Shown here piece after piece: positions 29,800 through 37,234 of a stretch of DNA of 37,234 bases. The translations under genes were made by a program, and so were the position numbers. Within the stretch, counting starts at the first letter, position 1. The number at the start of each line of letters is the position of its first letter. Origin of the DNA: a virus; the IMG/VR virus record IMGVR_UViG_3300025818_000063, positions 1 through 37,234 of that record; one strand, written 5' to 3'. A model generated the notes under the pieces. That model saw only the letters and a program-made list of their open reading frames with translations. It ran no database searches and was not told the origin of the DNA.

Positions 29800-32078
29800 T
29801 GAACCCCGAAGACGATTTCTTACTGGGGCCGATGGGGACGCCATCCGCTGTGGGCCAGATTTCGGGCGATTTTGCGCGCGGATTGAAGTTTTCGCCGTTT
29901 GATTTGCTCGGTGCGCCGGTTGACCTTGTCAATATGGGCTTGCAGGGTGTGGACGCTATGTTCGGGCGTCGCAACGTGCTTGGCTCCGAGCGCCCCCTCC
30001 TCGGCGCGGATGATCTGATCAACCGATACGCCGATTTCGTTGAATATATGGGCTACGACTACGGTCGCCCGACTAACTCGCCCGGAGAGATCGCTGGTCG
30101 CGTCACAGGCGGCATTCTAGCGCCCACAGGCGGCGCTGCGACGCTTGGGAGGGGTGTTGACCTGCTAGAGGCCGGAGGGCGCGCCTACGCCGCCGGAGCG
30201 CCTGCGCGGGTCGCAGAGCGCGCCCGGACCACCACGCTTGGATCGGGGATTGATCCGACTGCGATTGTCGATGACATGATCGTGGCGCGTCAGGGTGGTG
30301 TGGCTGGCCCGGATATTGACGAGCTTGGCTTTGTCAGTCAGGCGCTTGAGACCGCGAAGGGCTTGCGGCAGCCGAAAGGCTCTGGCGAGCAATATCGCAG
30401 CATGCTTCTGAAGGGCGGCGTCAAGCCCGACGAGATCGCCTTTACCCCCGGACTTGAGGGGCTTTTGAGCCAGCCTCGCGTCACCCGCGACGAACTGGTG
30501 GGGCTGTTGGAGCAAAACAGAATTAGCCTTGATGAATATATTACCACCGGCGATGAGTTTCAAAATTCTGCTATGAACTTCCCGGCCACGGCAGATGTTC
30601 TTGATATGGACGTTGCTTATGGGCCTGACTTTATTGAAGACGAAGTTGACATGATTTTGGAGACGGATGCAGACGCTGTCCTTAGTCAGCTTGAAGCGCG
30701 CAACCCCGGAGAATATGTGGATGCTGACGGCGACCAAAAGTTGCAAGTCATAAAGCAGGCTATTGAGGAAAACCTTTTTGAGGAACTGCCCGGTTATGTT
30801 CAAGATGAGGTCCGCGATATTGCAAAGGAATTTGCGATAGAGAGATATTCCTACGACCCTGTCTTACGCTTGCAAGACCCTGACACCGGCTATGAGATAG
30901 TAGGCACAGACGATATGGGTTACTCAATCCGAAATGAGGCAGGGGAGTTTGTTGATACCGGGGACAATACTCCGTTTTCTCTTTCTGAGGCTCGCATCCA
31001 AGCTGAAACTGATGCTATTGACAGGGGTGTCGTGGGGTATAGCGGCGGCGACACTCGATATGCTGAATACACAGAAGATGGCGGAACAAACTATCAAGAA
31101 ATACGCCTGACTGCCCCAGTTTTTGAGGGACGAGGCGACTTTTTCCAAGGCGACCACTTTGAAGAGCCAAACATTGTCGTTCATCTTCGCACAACAGACC
31201 GCACTATGGCGAAAGATGCTGGGGACGTTTTGTATGTAGAGGAGCTTCAGTCTGACTGGGGTCAGCAGGGCAGGGGCATGTTCATCAAGCCCGGAGACAG
31301 GGAAGCCCTCCCGGACCTTATGAAAAAAAATGATGATTACCTTAAGACTTTGGCTGGAATTCATTCAGAAGACGCGAAGGCTCGCGCTGAAATGATGAAG
31401 CGCCTACAAAAAGAGATAGGCGGCGAATATGAGTACTACAAAGGTTCTTCAGACCTATATGAAAATGTTGGTGGGCAACGAGTTAGCAAGGTCAGCAACG
31501 AAGAGCTAATGATGGAGATGCGCCGAGCAAAAGACGGTGTTTTAAGGATAGCGGGGGCTGAAATAGAGGCGAAAGACCTGCTTGATAAGTATGCGGCCCT
31601 TCAAGACAGGTATTACAAAGTAGATGAAGAGCATATGAAGGTTCTTGAGGACATAAACAGAATTAAACGAGGCTTTGATCCCGCTCCTTTTGTAGGAAGC
31701 TCCAAAAAGTTTGCTGAGGTTGCTATAAAGCGCCTGCTTGCCAAAGCTGTTCAAGAAGACAAAAAATATGTTTCTTTTTCTCCCGGTGAGGTTCAGTACG
31801 ACCGATGGAATGAAGAAGGGCTTGAGACATTTTATGACAACATCATCCCGAAGGCAGCGGCGGGGGTTGTTAAAAAGTTAGACCCGGAGGCCACTGTTGG
31901 GAACATGCAAGTGCGAATGACCGGCCCTGCCGACAAGGCGTCGCGCCTCACCATCGAGATCACGCCGAAGATGCGAGAGGCGGTCAAGAAGGGCATACCG
32001 CTTTTCAGCGCTGGCGGCGCTGGCCTTCTTGGCCTCGGTATGCAGGACGAGCCACAACCCGCCGGAGGCATCCTGTAA
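29799..32078 (+). CDS. Large internal/polyvalent protein (759 aa)
   Basis: ATG 29799 overlaps the TGA of the terminase gene; a GTG at 29796 is an alternative. The N-terminal 240 residues are Gly/Leu-rich and GC-rich in DNA. The middle contains the stretch NYQEIRLTAPVF, then HFEEPNIVVHLRTTDRT and LYVEELQSDWGQQGRG, a module found in large polyvalent proteins of phages and mobile elements. After a second helical Lys/Glu-rich region, a further PDDEXK-unlike beta stretch and a Gly-rich end (GGAGLLGLGMQ) follow. The middle third (about 30530-31900) is clearly more AT-rich than both ends, so it is probably an inserted module. Likely packaged with the DNA. Confidence 0.65.
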   Translation: MNPEDDFLLGPMGTPSAVGQISGDFARGLKFSPFDLLGAPVDLVNMGLQGVDAMFGRRNVLGSERPLLGADDLINRYADFVEYMGYDYGRPTNSPGEIAGRVTGGILAPTGGAATLGRGVDLLEAGGRAYAAGAPARVAERARTTTLGSGIDPTAIVDDMIVARQGGVAGPDIDELGFVSQALETAKGLRQPKGSGEQYRSMLLKGGVKPDEIAFTPGLEGLLSQPRVTRDELVGLLEQNRISLDEYITTGDEFQNSAMNFPATADVLDMDVAYGPDFIEDEVDMILETDADAVLSQLEARNPGEYVDADGDQKLQVIKQAIEENLFEELPGYVQDEVRDIAKEFAIERYSYDPVLRLQDPDTGYEIVGTDDMGYSIRNEAGEFVDTGDNTPFSLSEARIQAETDAIDRGVVGYSGGDTRYAEYTEDGGTNYQEIRLTAPVFEGRGDFFQGDHFEEPNIVVHLRTTDRTMAKDAGDVLYVEELQSDWGQQGRGMFIKPGDREALPDLMKKNDDYLKTLAGIHSEDAKARAEMMKRLQKEIGGEYEYYKGSSDLYENVGGQRVSKVSNEELMMEMRRAKDGVLRIAGAEIEAKDLLDKYAALQDRYYKVDEEHMKVLEDINRIKRGFDPAPFVGSSKKFAEVAIKRLLAKAVQEDKKYVSFSPGEVQYDRWNEEGLETFYDNIIPKAAAGVVKKLDPEATVGNMQVRMTGPADKASRLTIEITPKMREAVKKGIPLFSAGGAGLLGLGMQDEPQPAGGIL

Positions 32079-32371
32079 TGGCCCCACGCGCCCCTAAAGA
32101 CCCCCGCCTAGCGCGAGCCGGTGTTTCCGGCTACAATAAGCCGAAGCGCACTCCGAACCACCCGAATAAGTCGCATGTGGTTGTGGCGAAGGAGGGCGAC
32201 AAGGTTAAGTTGATCCGCTTCGGCCAGCAGGGCGTCAGCGGGTCGCCGAGAAGAGAGGGCGAGAGCAAGTCAAGCGCCGCGAGGCGCAAATCGTTCAAGG
32301 CGCGTCATGCGAAGAACATCGCAAAGGGCAAGATGTCAGCCGCGTACTGGGCGGATCGCACCAAGTGGTAA
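32078..32371 (+). CDS. Basic conserved phage protein (97 aa)
   Basis: Start overlaps the previous TAA (TAATGG). A Lys/Arg-rich protein with the pattern GVSGYNKPKRTPNHPNKSHV, then IRFGQQGVSG and FKARHAKNIAKGKMSAAYWA. I have seen this pattern in many podovirus-like genomes next to the portal, without known function. High positive charge suggests binding to DNA inside the head or to acidic scaffold. Confidence 0.75.
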   Translation: MAPRAPKDPRLARAGVSGYNKPKRTPNHPNKSHVVVAKEGDKVKLIRFGQQGVSGSPRREGESKSSAARRKSFKARHAKNIAKGKMSAAYWADRTKW

Positions 32372-32375
32372 CCCG

Positions 32376-32474
32376 ATGGCCGCGTCACTTCGCGGCTTCG
32401 GAAAACAAATCGTGAAGCCGCGCAAGGGGCGTGGCTCGTATTCAAGGAAGGACAAACACGATGGCATACGGTAA
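32376..32474 (+). CDS. Small basic peptide (32 aa)
   Basis: ATG 32376, TAA 32472-32474. The product is Arg/Lys/Gly-rich (GFGKQIVKPRKGRGSYSRKD). It overlaps the next small frame by 14 nt. Only composition and context (in a run of basic proteins) support it. Confidence 0.45.
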   Translation: MAASLRGFGKQIVKPRKGRGSYSRKDKHDGIR

Positions 32475-32532
32475 GGGCAAGGGCGGCAAGAAGTCTGGCG
32501 GACACAACACCAAGACCGGGAAGTACTGCTAA
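32461..32532 (+). CDS. 23-aa Gly/Lys-rich peptide
   Basis: ATG 32461 has a strong Shine-Dalgarno, AAGGAAGGACAAA, about 10 nt upstream. The product starts MAYGKGKGGKKSGGHNTKTG and ends with Lys-Tyr-Cys. The good ribosome-binding site and the coupling suggest translation. Function unknown; charge suggests DNA condensation or binding. Confidence 0.5.
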   Translation: MAYGKGKGGKKSGGHNTKTGKYC

Positions 32533-32534
32533 CA

Positions 32535-32693
32535 ATGCCGCGCGGTCTCTACGCGAACATCAACGCCAAGCGCAAGCGCATCGCCGCTGGCTCTGGCGAG
32601 AAGATGAGAAAGCCCGGCGCGAAGGGCGCGCCGACGAACGCCGCGTTCAAGAAGGCGGCGAAGACGGCGAAGAAGAAAAAGGCGAAAAAATGA
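32535..32693 (+). CDS. Small basic protein (52 aa)
   Basis: ATG 32535 follows the previous stop by 2 nt. The sequence MPRGLYANINAKRKRIAAGS is a conserved start seen in short phage proteins located between terminase and portal; the C-terminus is almost pure Lys/Ala (KKAAKTAKKKKAKK). Its stop overlaps the next start by ATGA. Histone-like composition, role unknown. Confidence 0.68.
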   Translation: MPRGLYANINAKRKRIAAGSGEKMRKPGAKGAPTNAAFKKAAKTAKKKKAKK

Positions 32694-32893
32694 TCACCTG
32701 CAATAACTGCGGACACCCGCGCCGCTGCGCCACTATGGATCGCTGCATTATGGGCAAGATGCCCCCGGCACCCGAACCCCCGAAGGAGCCAGCGGTGAAG
32801 AACGTCAACACGACCAGCGGAAACGTCCTGATGAAGGGTGAGAAGAGGGTCGAGGCCGCTCCGAAGAAGGCCGCGAAGAAAAAGGCGAAGTAA
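32690..32893 (+). CDS. Zinc-finger plus Lys-rich tail protein (67 aa)
   Basis: The N-terminus MITCNNCGHPRRCATMDRC has four Cys and a His in zinc-finger spacing; the middle is Pro-rich and the end basic (APKKAAKKKAK). It ends TAA immediately before the portal ATG. Probably a nucleic-acid-binding virion component or assembly helper. Confidence 0.68.
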   Translation: MITCNNCGHPRRCATMDRCIMGKMPPAPEPPKEPAVKNVNTTSGNVLMKGEKRVEAAPKKAAKKKAK

Positions 32894-34933
32894 ATGTCAG
32901 AGATGGACGACGTACAGCTTGGTTCGATTGTCAGCGGCGAGATCACTGACGCGCTGAACCACTTCGACAGCGAATACACGCAGGACCGCCTGCGCGCGCT
33001 GGACTTCTACCTCGGTGAGCCGCTCGGCAACGAGGTGGAGGGTCGATCTGCCGTCGTCGACACCACCGTCTCGGACACCGTCGAGGCTATCATGCCGAAC
33101 CTGATGCGGGTGTTCACGACGAACGACAAATATGTGCGCTTCGCCCCGCGCTCCGGCGAGGATGTCGAGGCCGCAGAGCAGGCGTCCGATTATGTCAATT
33201 ACATCATCCAGAACCAGAACGACGGCTACAAGCTGCTGCATAACTTCTTCAAGGACGCGCTGCTGTTCCGTATGGGCGTCATCAAATATTTCTGGGAAGA
33301 GACCGAAGAGGTTGACGAGGAAGAATATAACGGCCTGAGCGAGCCGGAAATGGTGATGCTGCTCAACGACCCGAACATCGAGATCGTCGAGCAGAGCGAG
33401 ACCGTCATGTCGAGCTACACCGACGACGACGGCACCGAGGTGCCGGTTGACGTGATGTATGACCTGTCGGTCCGGGTGAAGCGCAAAACGGGCCAGATTA
33501 AGGCAATCAACGTGCCGCCCGAAGAGTTCCTGATTTCCCGCCACGCCGTCTCGCTGGACGAGGCGCACTTCGTGGCGCACCGCACGTCGCTGACCGTCAG
33601 TGAGCTTGTGGCGATGGGTTACGACCGCGACATCATCGAACAGTACGCGGGCGAAAACGAACTGGACACCGACCGCGAGGTCAATAACCGTTTTCAGGAT
33701 TTAGAGGCTGCGACCGGGGTTGACCCGGCTGACCCGACCCTGCGCTCGGTGATTTATCACGAGTGCATCATGAACGTGGACTTCGACGGCGACGGCATCG
33801 CAGAGCGGCGCCGGATTTGCGCGATTGGCGGAGACGGCGCGTACATCTTGCACAATGAGCCGTGGGATCACATGCCCTTCGCGGTGTGTTCCCCGATCCT
33901 GATGCCGCACCGCCTGATCGGGCGCTCGCTCTACGACCTGACCGAGGACTTGCAGGTCATCAAGACCACGCTGATGCGCCAGTACCTCGACAGCGTCTAC
34001 AGCAGCACGCTGCCGCGCATGATCGCGGTTGAGGGGCAGGTGAACCTCGACGACCTGCTGGACGGCTCCGCAGGCGGTGTCATCCGCACGCGCCAGCCGG
34101 GTATGGTGCAGCAGATTACCGGCGCGTCGGTGGGCGGCGAGATACGCCCGCTGATGGATTACATCGACGGGATGAAGGAAAACCGCACCGGCATGAGCCG
34201 CGCGTCTCAGGGACTGTCGCCCGACGCGCTCCAGTCTTCGACCGCCAGCGCGGTCGCTGCGACTGTTCGCGGCGCTCAGGTGAAGCTGGAAAGCTACGCG
34301 AGGACGATGGCTGAGACCGGCGTGAAGGACTTGTTCAAGGGCATCCTGCATCTTGTCTTGAAGCACGACAACAAGCCGAAGGTCTTCCGCCTGCGTAATA
34401 ACTTTGTGCCTATTAATCCGGCGGAGTGGAAGTCGCAGTTCGACGTGATGGTGCAGGTCGGGCTTGGCACCACGGACGACGAGACGAAGATCGCGTTCCT
34501 GACGCAGGTCGCTGCGAAGCAGGAGCAAATCCTGATGCAGATGGGGCCGCAGAACCCGATTGTGTCGATGGAGCAATACGTCAACACGCTGCGCTCGATT
34601 GCGGAAATCGGCGGCTTCAAGGATGTCGATCAGTTCTTCAATTCGCCGCAGATGATCCGCCAGCAGCAGATGATGCAGCAGGCGCAGCAGCAGGCTCCGC
34701 AGCCTGACCCGGAGATGGTCAAGCTACAGCAGGAGATGGAGATGGACCGCGCCAAGGCTCAGGCCGACATCCAGCTTGCCCGCGAGAAGATGGAGGCGGA
34801 GATGCAGCTAGAGCGCGAGAAGATGGCGATGCAGATGGAGTTGCGCCGACAGGAGTTGCAGGCTGAGGCCGAACTGCGTATGGCCAAGGCTGTCACCGAC
34901 GCCGATATTTCAACCAACCTGCCGAGGAATTAG
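32894..34933 (+). CDS. Portal protein, P22-like (679 aa)
   Basis: The dodecameric channel for DNA entry and exit. Length and order fit P22-type portals: an acidic N-terminal clip/wing region (EITDALNHFDSEYTQDRLRA), the SAVVDTTVSDTVEAIMPNLM and PEEFLISRHA segments, the stem region with RTGMSRASQGLSPDALQSST (about 430-450), and a long helical Met/Gln/Glu/Lys tail (about 590-679), probably the barrel. It starts directly after the preceding stop. Its last 169 codons are duplicated in diverged form at 1-510. Confidence 0.9.
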   Translation: MSEMDDVQLGSIVSGEITDALNHFDSEYTQDRLRALDFYLGEPLGNEVEGRSAVVDTTVSDTVEAIMPNLMRVFTTNDKYVRFAPRSGEDVEAAEQASDYVNYIIQNQNDGYKLLHNFFKDALLFRMGVIKYFWEETEEVDEEEYNGLSEPEMVMLLNDPNIEIVEQSETVMSSYTDDDGTEVPVDVMYDLSVRVKRKTGQIKAINVPPEEFLISRHAVSLDEAHFVAHRTSLTVSELVAMGYDRDIIEQYAGENELDTDREVNNRFQDLEAATGVDPADPTLRSVIYHECIMNVDFDGDGIAERRRICAIGGDGAYILHNEPWDHMPFAVCSPILMPHRLIGRSLYDLTEDLQVIKTTLMRQYLDSVYSSTLPRMIAVEGQVNLDDLLDGSAGGVIRTRQPGMVQQITGASVGGEIRPLMDYIDGMKENRTGMSRASQGLSPDALQSSTASAVAATVRGAQVKLESYARTMAETGVKDLFKGILHLVLKHDNKPKVFRLRNNFVPINPAEWKSQFDVMVQVGLGTTDDETKIAFLTQVAAKQEQILMQMGPQNPIVSMEQYVNTLRSIAEIGGFKDVDQFFNSPQMIRQQQMMQQAQQQAPQPDPEMVKLQQEMEMDRAKAQADIQLAREKMEAEMQLEREKMAMQMELRRQELQAEAELRMAKAVTDADISTNLPRN

Positions 34934-34935
34934 GG

Positions 34936-35817
34936 ATGCCGGTAACGAAGCCATCGGGCGCTGACTGGTCAGCAGGCGCCAGCGCCCCATCGAACGGAGA
35001 GGCGCAACAAATAGCGGAAGAAATCGCCGCATCCTACGGCGACGACTACGGCGCGGGTTTCTTTGATTACGGGCCTATGGCCAATCCATATCAAGGCGCA
35101 ATTAATGCCGCCGACACGGCACTAGCGAACCTTGCGGCGCAGCAGTATGCGTCCGAGCAGCGCCAGCGCCGCTTTGCTGATCAGGCGGCGATACAGGACG
35201 CGCTGGCCTTGCAACGTCAGCGGCAGGCGCAGCAGGGACTTGGCTTCGGGGCGTCTCTTGGTGCCGTGACCAACCCGCAGGTGTATCCGACCCTTACCCC
35301 CGGCCAGCAGGCGTCTTTGAACCAATACCTCCAGCGCGGCCCCGGCCAAGACTACAGCTTCGGCATCGTGCCGAAGATTATGGGCCTCCTCGGCGCTCCG
35401 ACCAGATACGAGCAGATAACAAGCGGCGACTACCGCCCGGTCTTCGTGGGCGATGAGTTTTACGGCAGCTTCGGCGCTGGCCCGTTCGGCGGTCAGGTTT
35501 ACACCGGGCGCACGCTGCCTTCCGACGTCGCGGCGGAGTACGGCATCCCCGGCTTTGAGGACACCAGCAGCGACCCCGAAGTTGTCGCGCCGGTGGCGGA
35601 TGTCACGGGCCAGCCGCGCTGCCCGGAGGGCTACATCTTCGACGAGGACTTGCAGGCTTGCCGCTTAGACACCAGCGCGCCGGTCATACAGCCCCTTGAA
35701 CAGCGCACGCCAACGCGCACATATAGCCTGTTAGATCAAGCACCTGACGGCTTGCTGGAGTTCCAGCGCCGCTACGGTCTGCCGCAACAGCAAATGGATT
35801 TCAGTCTACTGACATGA
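34936..35817 (+). CDS. Variable structural protein after portal (293 aa, second haplotype)
   Basis: Same gene as 513-1535 but 47 codons shorter. Here the central region after residue about 95 reads AQQGLGFGASLGAVTNPQVY, whereas the other copy carries a longer unrelated segment; the N-terminal 15 residues also differ. Conserved features: GAGFFDYGPM, the YGSFGAGPFGGQVYTGR stretch, CPEGYIFDEDLQACR and the end DFSLLT. The mix of fixed and variable parts suggests a protein exposed on the virion. Confidence 0.8.
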   Translation: MPVTKPSGADWSAGASAPSNGEAQQIAEEIAASYGDDYGAGFFDYGPMANPYQGAINAADTALANLAAQQYASEQRQRRFADQAAIQDALALQRQRQAQQGLGFGASLGAVTNPQVYPTLTPGQQASLNQYLQRGPGQDYSFGIVPKIMGLLGAPTRYEQITSGDYRPVFVGDEFYGSFGAGPFGGQVYTGRTLPSDVAAEYGIPGFEDTSSDPEVVAPVADVTGQPRCPEGYIFDEDLQACRLDTSAPVIQPLEQRTPTRTYSLLDQAPDGLLEFQRRYGLPQQQMDFSLLT

Positions 35818-36092
35818 ACGAAGGCAAAGTAAGAGAGAGGCAGGACCGCGCCGCTAAGGCTGAGGCGCTCCTGCGAAATGAACTTTTTGTCGAGGCGTTC
35901 GAGTACCTCGACGAGCAATTCATTGATGCGTGGAAGACCTCCGCTATCAATGATGCAGAGGCCCGCGAGAAGCTGTTCCACCTCATGCAGGCACTTGGCG
36001 CTGTCAAGGGGTACTTCTCTAGCGTGGTCGAGGATGGTAAGTTGGCAAAGGCCCAGCTTGACGAGTTCAGGCGCTATGGCCGCATAAACTAG
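35814..36092 (+). CDS. Conserved 92-aa protein upstream of scaffold (second haplotype)
   Basis: Counterpart of 1532-1810, with the same length and only a few substitutions (NEGKVRERQ versus NENKVRQRQ; SAINDAEAR versus SNIDDADAR). ATGA overlap with the preceding gene is preserved. A helical charged protein of unknown function in the head-assembly run. Confidence 0.85.
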   Translation: MNEGKVRERQDRAAKAEALLRNELFVEAFEYLDEQFIDAWKTSAINDAEAREKLFHLMQALGAVKGYFSSVVEDGKLAKAQLDEFRRYGRIN

Positions 36093-36102
36093 GAGCTTTT
36101 TG

Positions 36103-37110
36103 ATGTCCGACAATCCGCAAGGAACCGGCCCCATTTCTTTAACTGATGCAGTTTCTCTTCTGAACACGCCCCCAGCGGACACCGTGGCGGAAGAGACCAC
36201 CGAGGCGCAAGAGCCTCAACAGCCTGAGACCGAGGCGTATGAGCCGGAGGCGGAGACCGCAGAAGCGACCGCCGAAGGGGATTACGAGCAGGACGACGAG
36301 GGCGAAGACGCCTACGAGGCGGATGACGGCGAAGAGTACGAAGAGGAACCCCCGGAGGTCTACACCGTGAAGGTGGACGGCCAAGAGGTAGAGGTAACCC
36401 TCGACGAACTACAGAACGGTTATTCGCGGCAGCAGGCGTACACTAAGCGCTCGATGGAGTTAGCCGAGCAGCGCAAAGCCTTTGAGGCGGAGCAAGCTGA
36501 GACGAGACAACTTCGAGACGCTTACGCGCAGCAACTTGATCAGTTGGCTGCCCAAATCCAGCAGGCAAACCAACAGGAACCTGACTGGAGAGCATTGGCC
36601 GAGACGATGTCCGAGCGTGACTTGTTTCTGGCGAAGGCCGAGTTTGACCAGCAGAAGGAATACCAGAAGCAGGTCGAGGCCGAACGTCAGCGCATCGCGG
36701 CGGAACAGGCTCGTGAGCAGGAGCAGAACCTGCGCCAGCACCTTGAGGTGCAGCGTGGCGAGATGCTCAACCGCATCCCTGCGTGGCAGGATGACGACAC
36801 TCGCGAGGCCGAGCGCAAGGAAGTGATTTCCTACGCTCAGAAGCGGATCGGGTTTAGTGAAGAGGAAATCGCAAACGCATCTGATGCGCGCGCGATTGAG
36901 CTTCTCTATAAGGCGTGGCGCTGGGACCAGCTTCAAGACAAAGCCCCCTCCGCCAAGAAACGCACCCGGCAAGCTCCGAAGATGGCCAAGGCAGGGCGAC
37001 CAAAGACCAAGCGCGAAGTTGCTAACCGTTCTCGGCAAGAAGCCCGCAAGCGTTTTGAAAGCGCTGGCACGGTGGACGCCGCTGTTGAGTATCTTATGGG
37101 GCGGAAATAG
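36103..37110 (+). CDS. Putative capsid scaffold protein (335 aa, second haplotype)
   Basis: Counterpart of 1820-2827. ATG 36103 is used; the TTG at 36100 only adds one codon and arises from a one-base difference in the spacer. Acidic N-terminal region, central Gln/Glu coiled coil and basic C-terminus are all preserved; substitutions cluster in the acidic part (ATAEGDYEQDDEG). The scaffold role is inferred from layout and from its place before the capsid gene. Confidence 0.85.
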   Translation: MSDNPQGTGPISLTDAVSLLNTPPADTVAEETTEAQEPQQPETEAYEPEAETAEATAEGDYEQDDEGEDAYEADDGEEYEEEPPEVYTVKVDGQEVEVTLDELQNGYSRQQAYTKRSMELAEQRKAFEAEQAETRQLRDAYAQQLDQLAAQIQQANQQEPDWRALAETMSERDLFLAKAEFDQQKEYQKQVEAERQRIAAEQAREQEQNLRQHLEVQRGEMLNRIPAWQDDDTREAERKEVISYAQKRIGFSEEEIANASDARAIELLYKAWRWDQLQDKAPSAKKRTRQAPKMAKAGRPKTKREVANRSRQEARKRFESAGTVDAAVEYLMGRK

Positions 37111-37135
37111 CCCCGCAACTTGAAAGGACAAAGTC

Positions 37136-37203
37136 ATGACGACTTTCGCGACTAGCGCCGCCGTAGGTGAGCGCGAACAGCTTGCCGATGTGATTTACCG
37201 CAT
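37136..37203 (+). CDS. Major capsid protein exon 1 (second copy, cut by window end)
   Basis: Identical to 2853-2920. The frame enters the intron and the window ends 31 nt later, so this is an incomplete copy at the contig end, not an independent gene. Confidence 0.9.
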
Positions 37204-37234
37204 TAGATAGGGTAGGTGCGGTCTAAACCGGATG
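37204..37234 (+). ncRNA. Start of the group I intron (second copy, partial)
   Basis: Identical to 2921-2951, including the P10 strand AGGGT and the guide GTGCGGT. The window ends here. Confidence 0.85.

Larger units (their letters stand above)
34424..37234. repeat. Right copy of the diverged terminal duplication
   Basis: Corresponds to 1-2951. The exact identity of the final 127 bases (37108-37234) to 2825-2951 ends at a mismatch (37107 A versus 2824 G). Confidence 0.9.

Noticed and set aside
33701-34576. A 291-codon minus-strand frame opposite the portal gene
   Set aside because: Arg/His/Leu-rich sequence as expected from the reverse of a GC-rich gene; the portal on the plus strand is certain.
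1-37234. CRISPR arrays, tRNA genes, integrase and attachment sites
   Set aside because: I looked for regularly spaced repeats, cloverleaf-type TTCRANNC stretches and recombinase motifs and saw none that I could support. Absence of att sites cannot be proven by eye.

Overview
The window looks like an almost complete genome of a tailed, short-tailed-type (podovirus-like) bacteriophage, recovered as a linear contig that runs past its own start. The assignment rests on a P22-type portal, a small and a large terminase subunit, a scaffold, a DUF5309/SU10-type major capsid protein, a P22 gp10-like tail protein and several large internal (ejection-type) proteins, with no recognisable tape measure, tail sheath or tail tube. 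The DNA is GC-rich. The 3TM (GTA-type) holin and the two GTTC-N7-GTCC elements, which resemble the alphaproteobacterial SOS box, point to an alphaproteobacterial host; this is inference. I recognise no integrase, DNA polymerase or RNA polymerase.

Layout. 1-2951 is a diverged second copy of 34424-37234: portal C-terminus, a fast-changing structural protein, a 92-aa protein, the scaffold, and the start of the capsid gene. The last 127 bases of the window are identical to 2825-2951, and the base before them differs. That is what a k=127 assembler leaves when it walks round a circular or permuted genome carrying two strain haplotypes, so the true genome is probably about 34,283 bp (2825-37107). 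2853-18711 (+) holds capsid, connector, fibres, ejection proteins and the lysis cassette. 18782-22411 (-) is a block of small regulatory and accessory genes with a YqaJ-type recombinase, an HNH protein and a 68-aa LexA-like DNA-binding protein. 22520-28173 (+) holds nucleases, a presumed ssDNA-binding protein, a primase-helicase, small zinc-ribbon proteins and the small terminase. 28387-34933 (+) holds the large terminase, a 759-aa internal protein, a run of very basic small proteins, and the portal.

How the parts fit. Two oppositely oriented blocks diverge from 22412-22519 and the two strands converge at a terminator near 18710-18741. The LexA-like protein, last gene of the upstream minus operon, is the obvious candidate to bind the two SOS-box-like operators that overlap the two minus-strand promoters. 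Most genes abut or overlap as ATGA or TGATG, implying translational coupling.

Most notable finding: the major capsid gene is interrupted after codon 22 plus 2 nt by a 210-nt ORF-less group I intron (2921-3130). Its P1, P10, P7, P8 and P9 can be drawn directly from the sequence, and splicing restores a 316-aa capsid protein. Other points of interest are the phage-encoded mini-LexA with its operators, a conserved leader before four minus-strand genes, an in-frame stop separating a tail-fibre-type C-terminal motif, a possible ATA start codon, and a cluster of tiny basic proteins.
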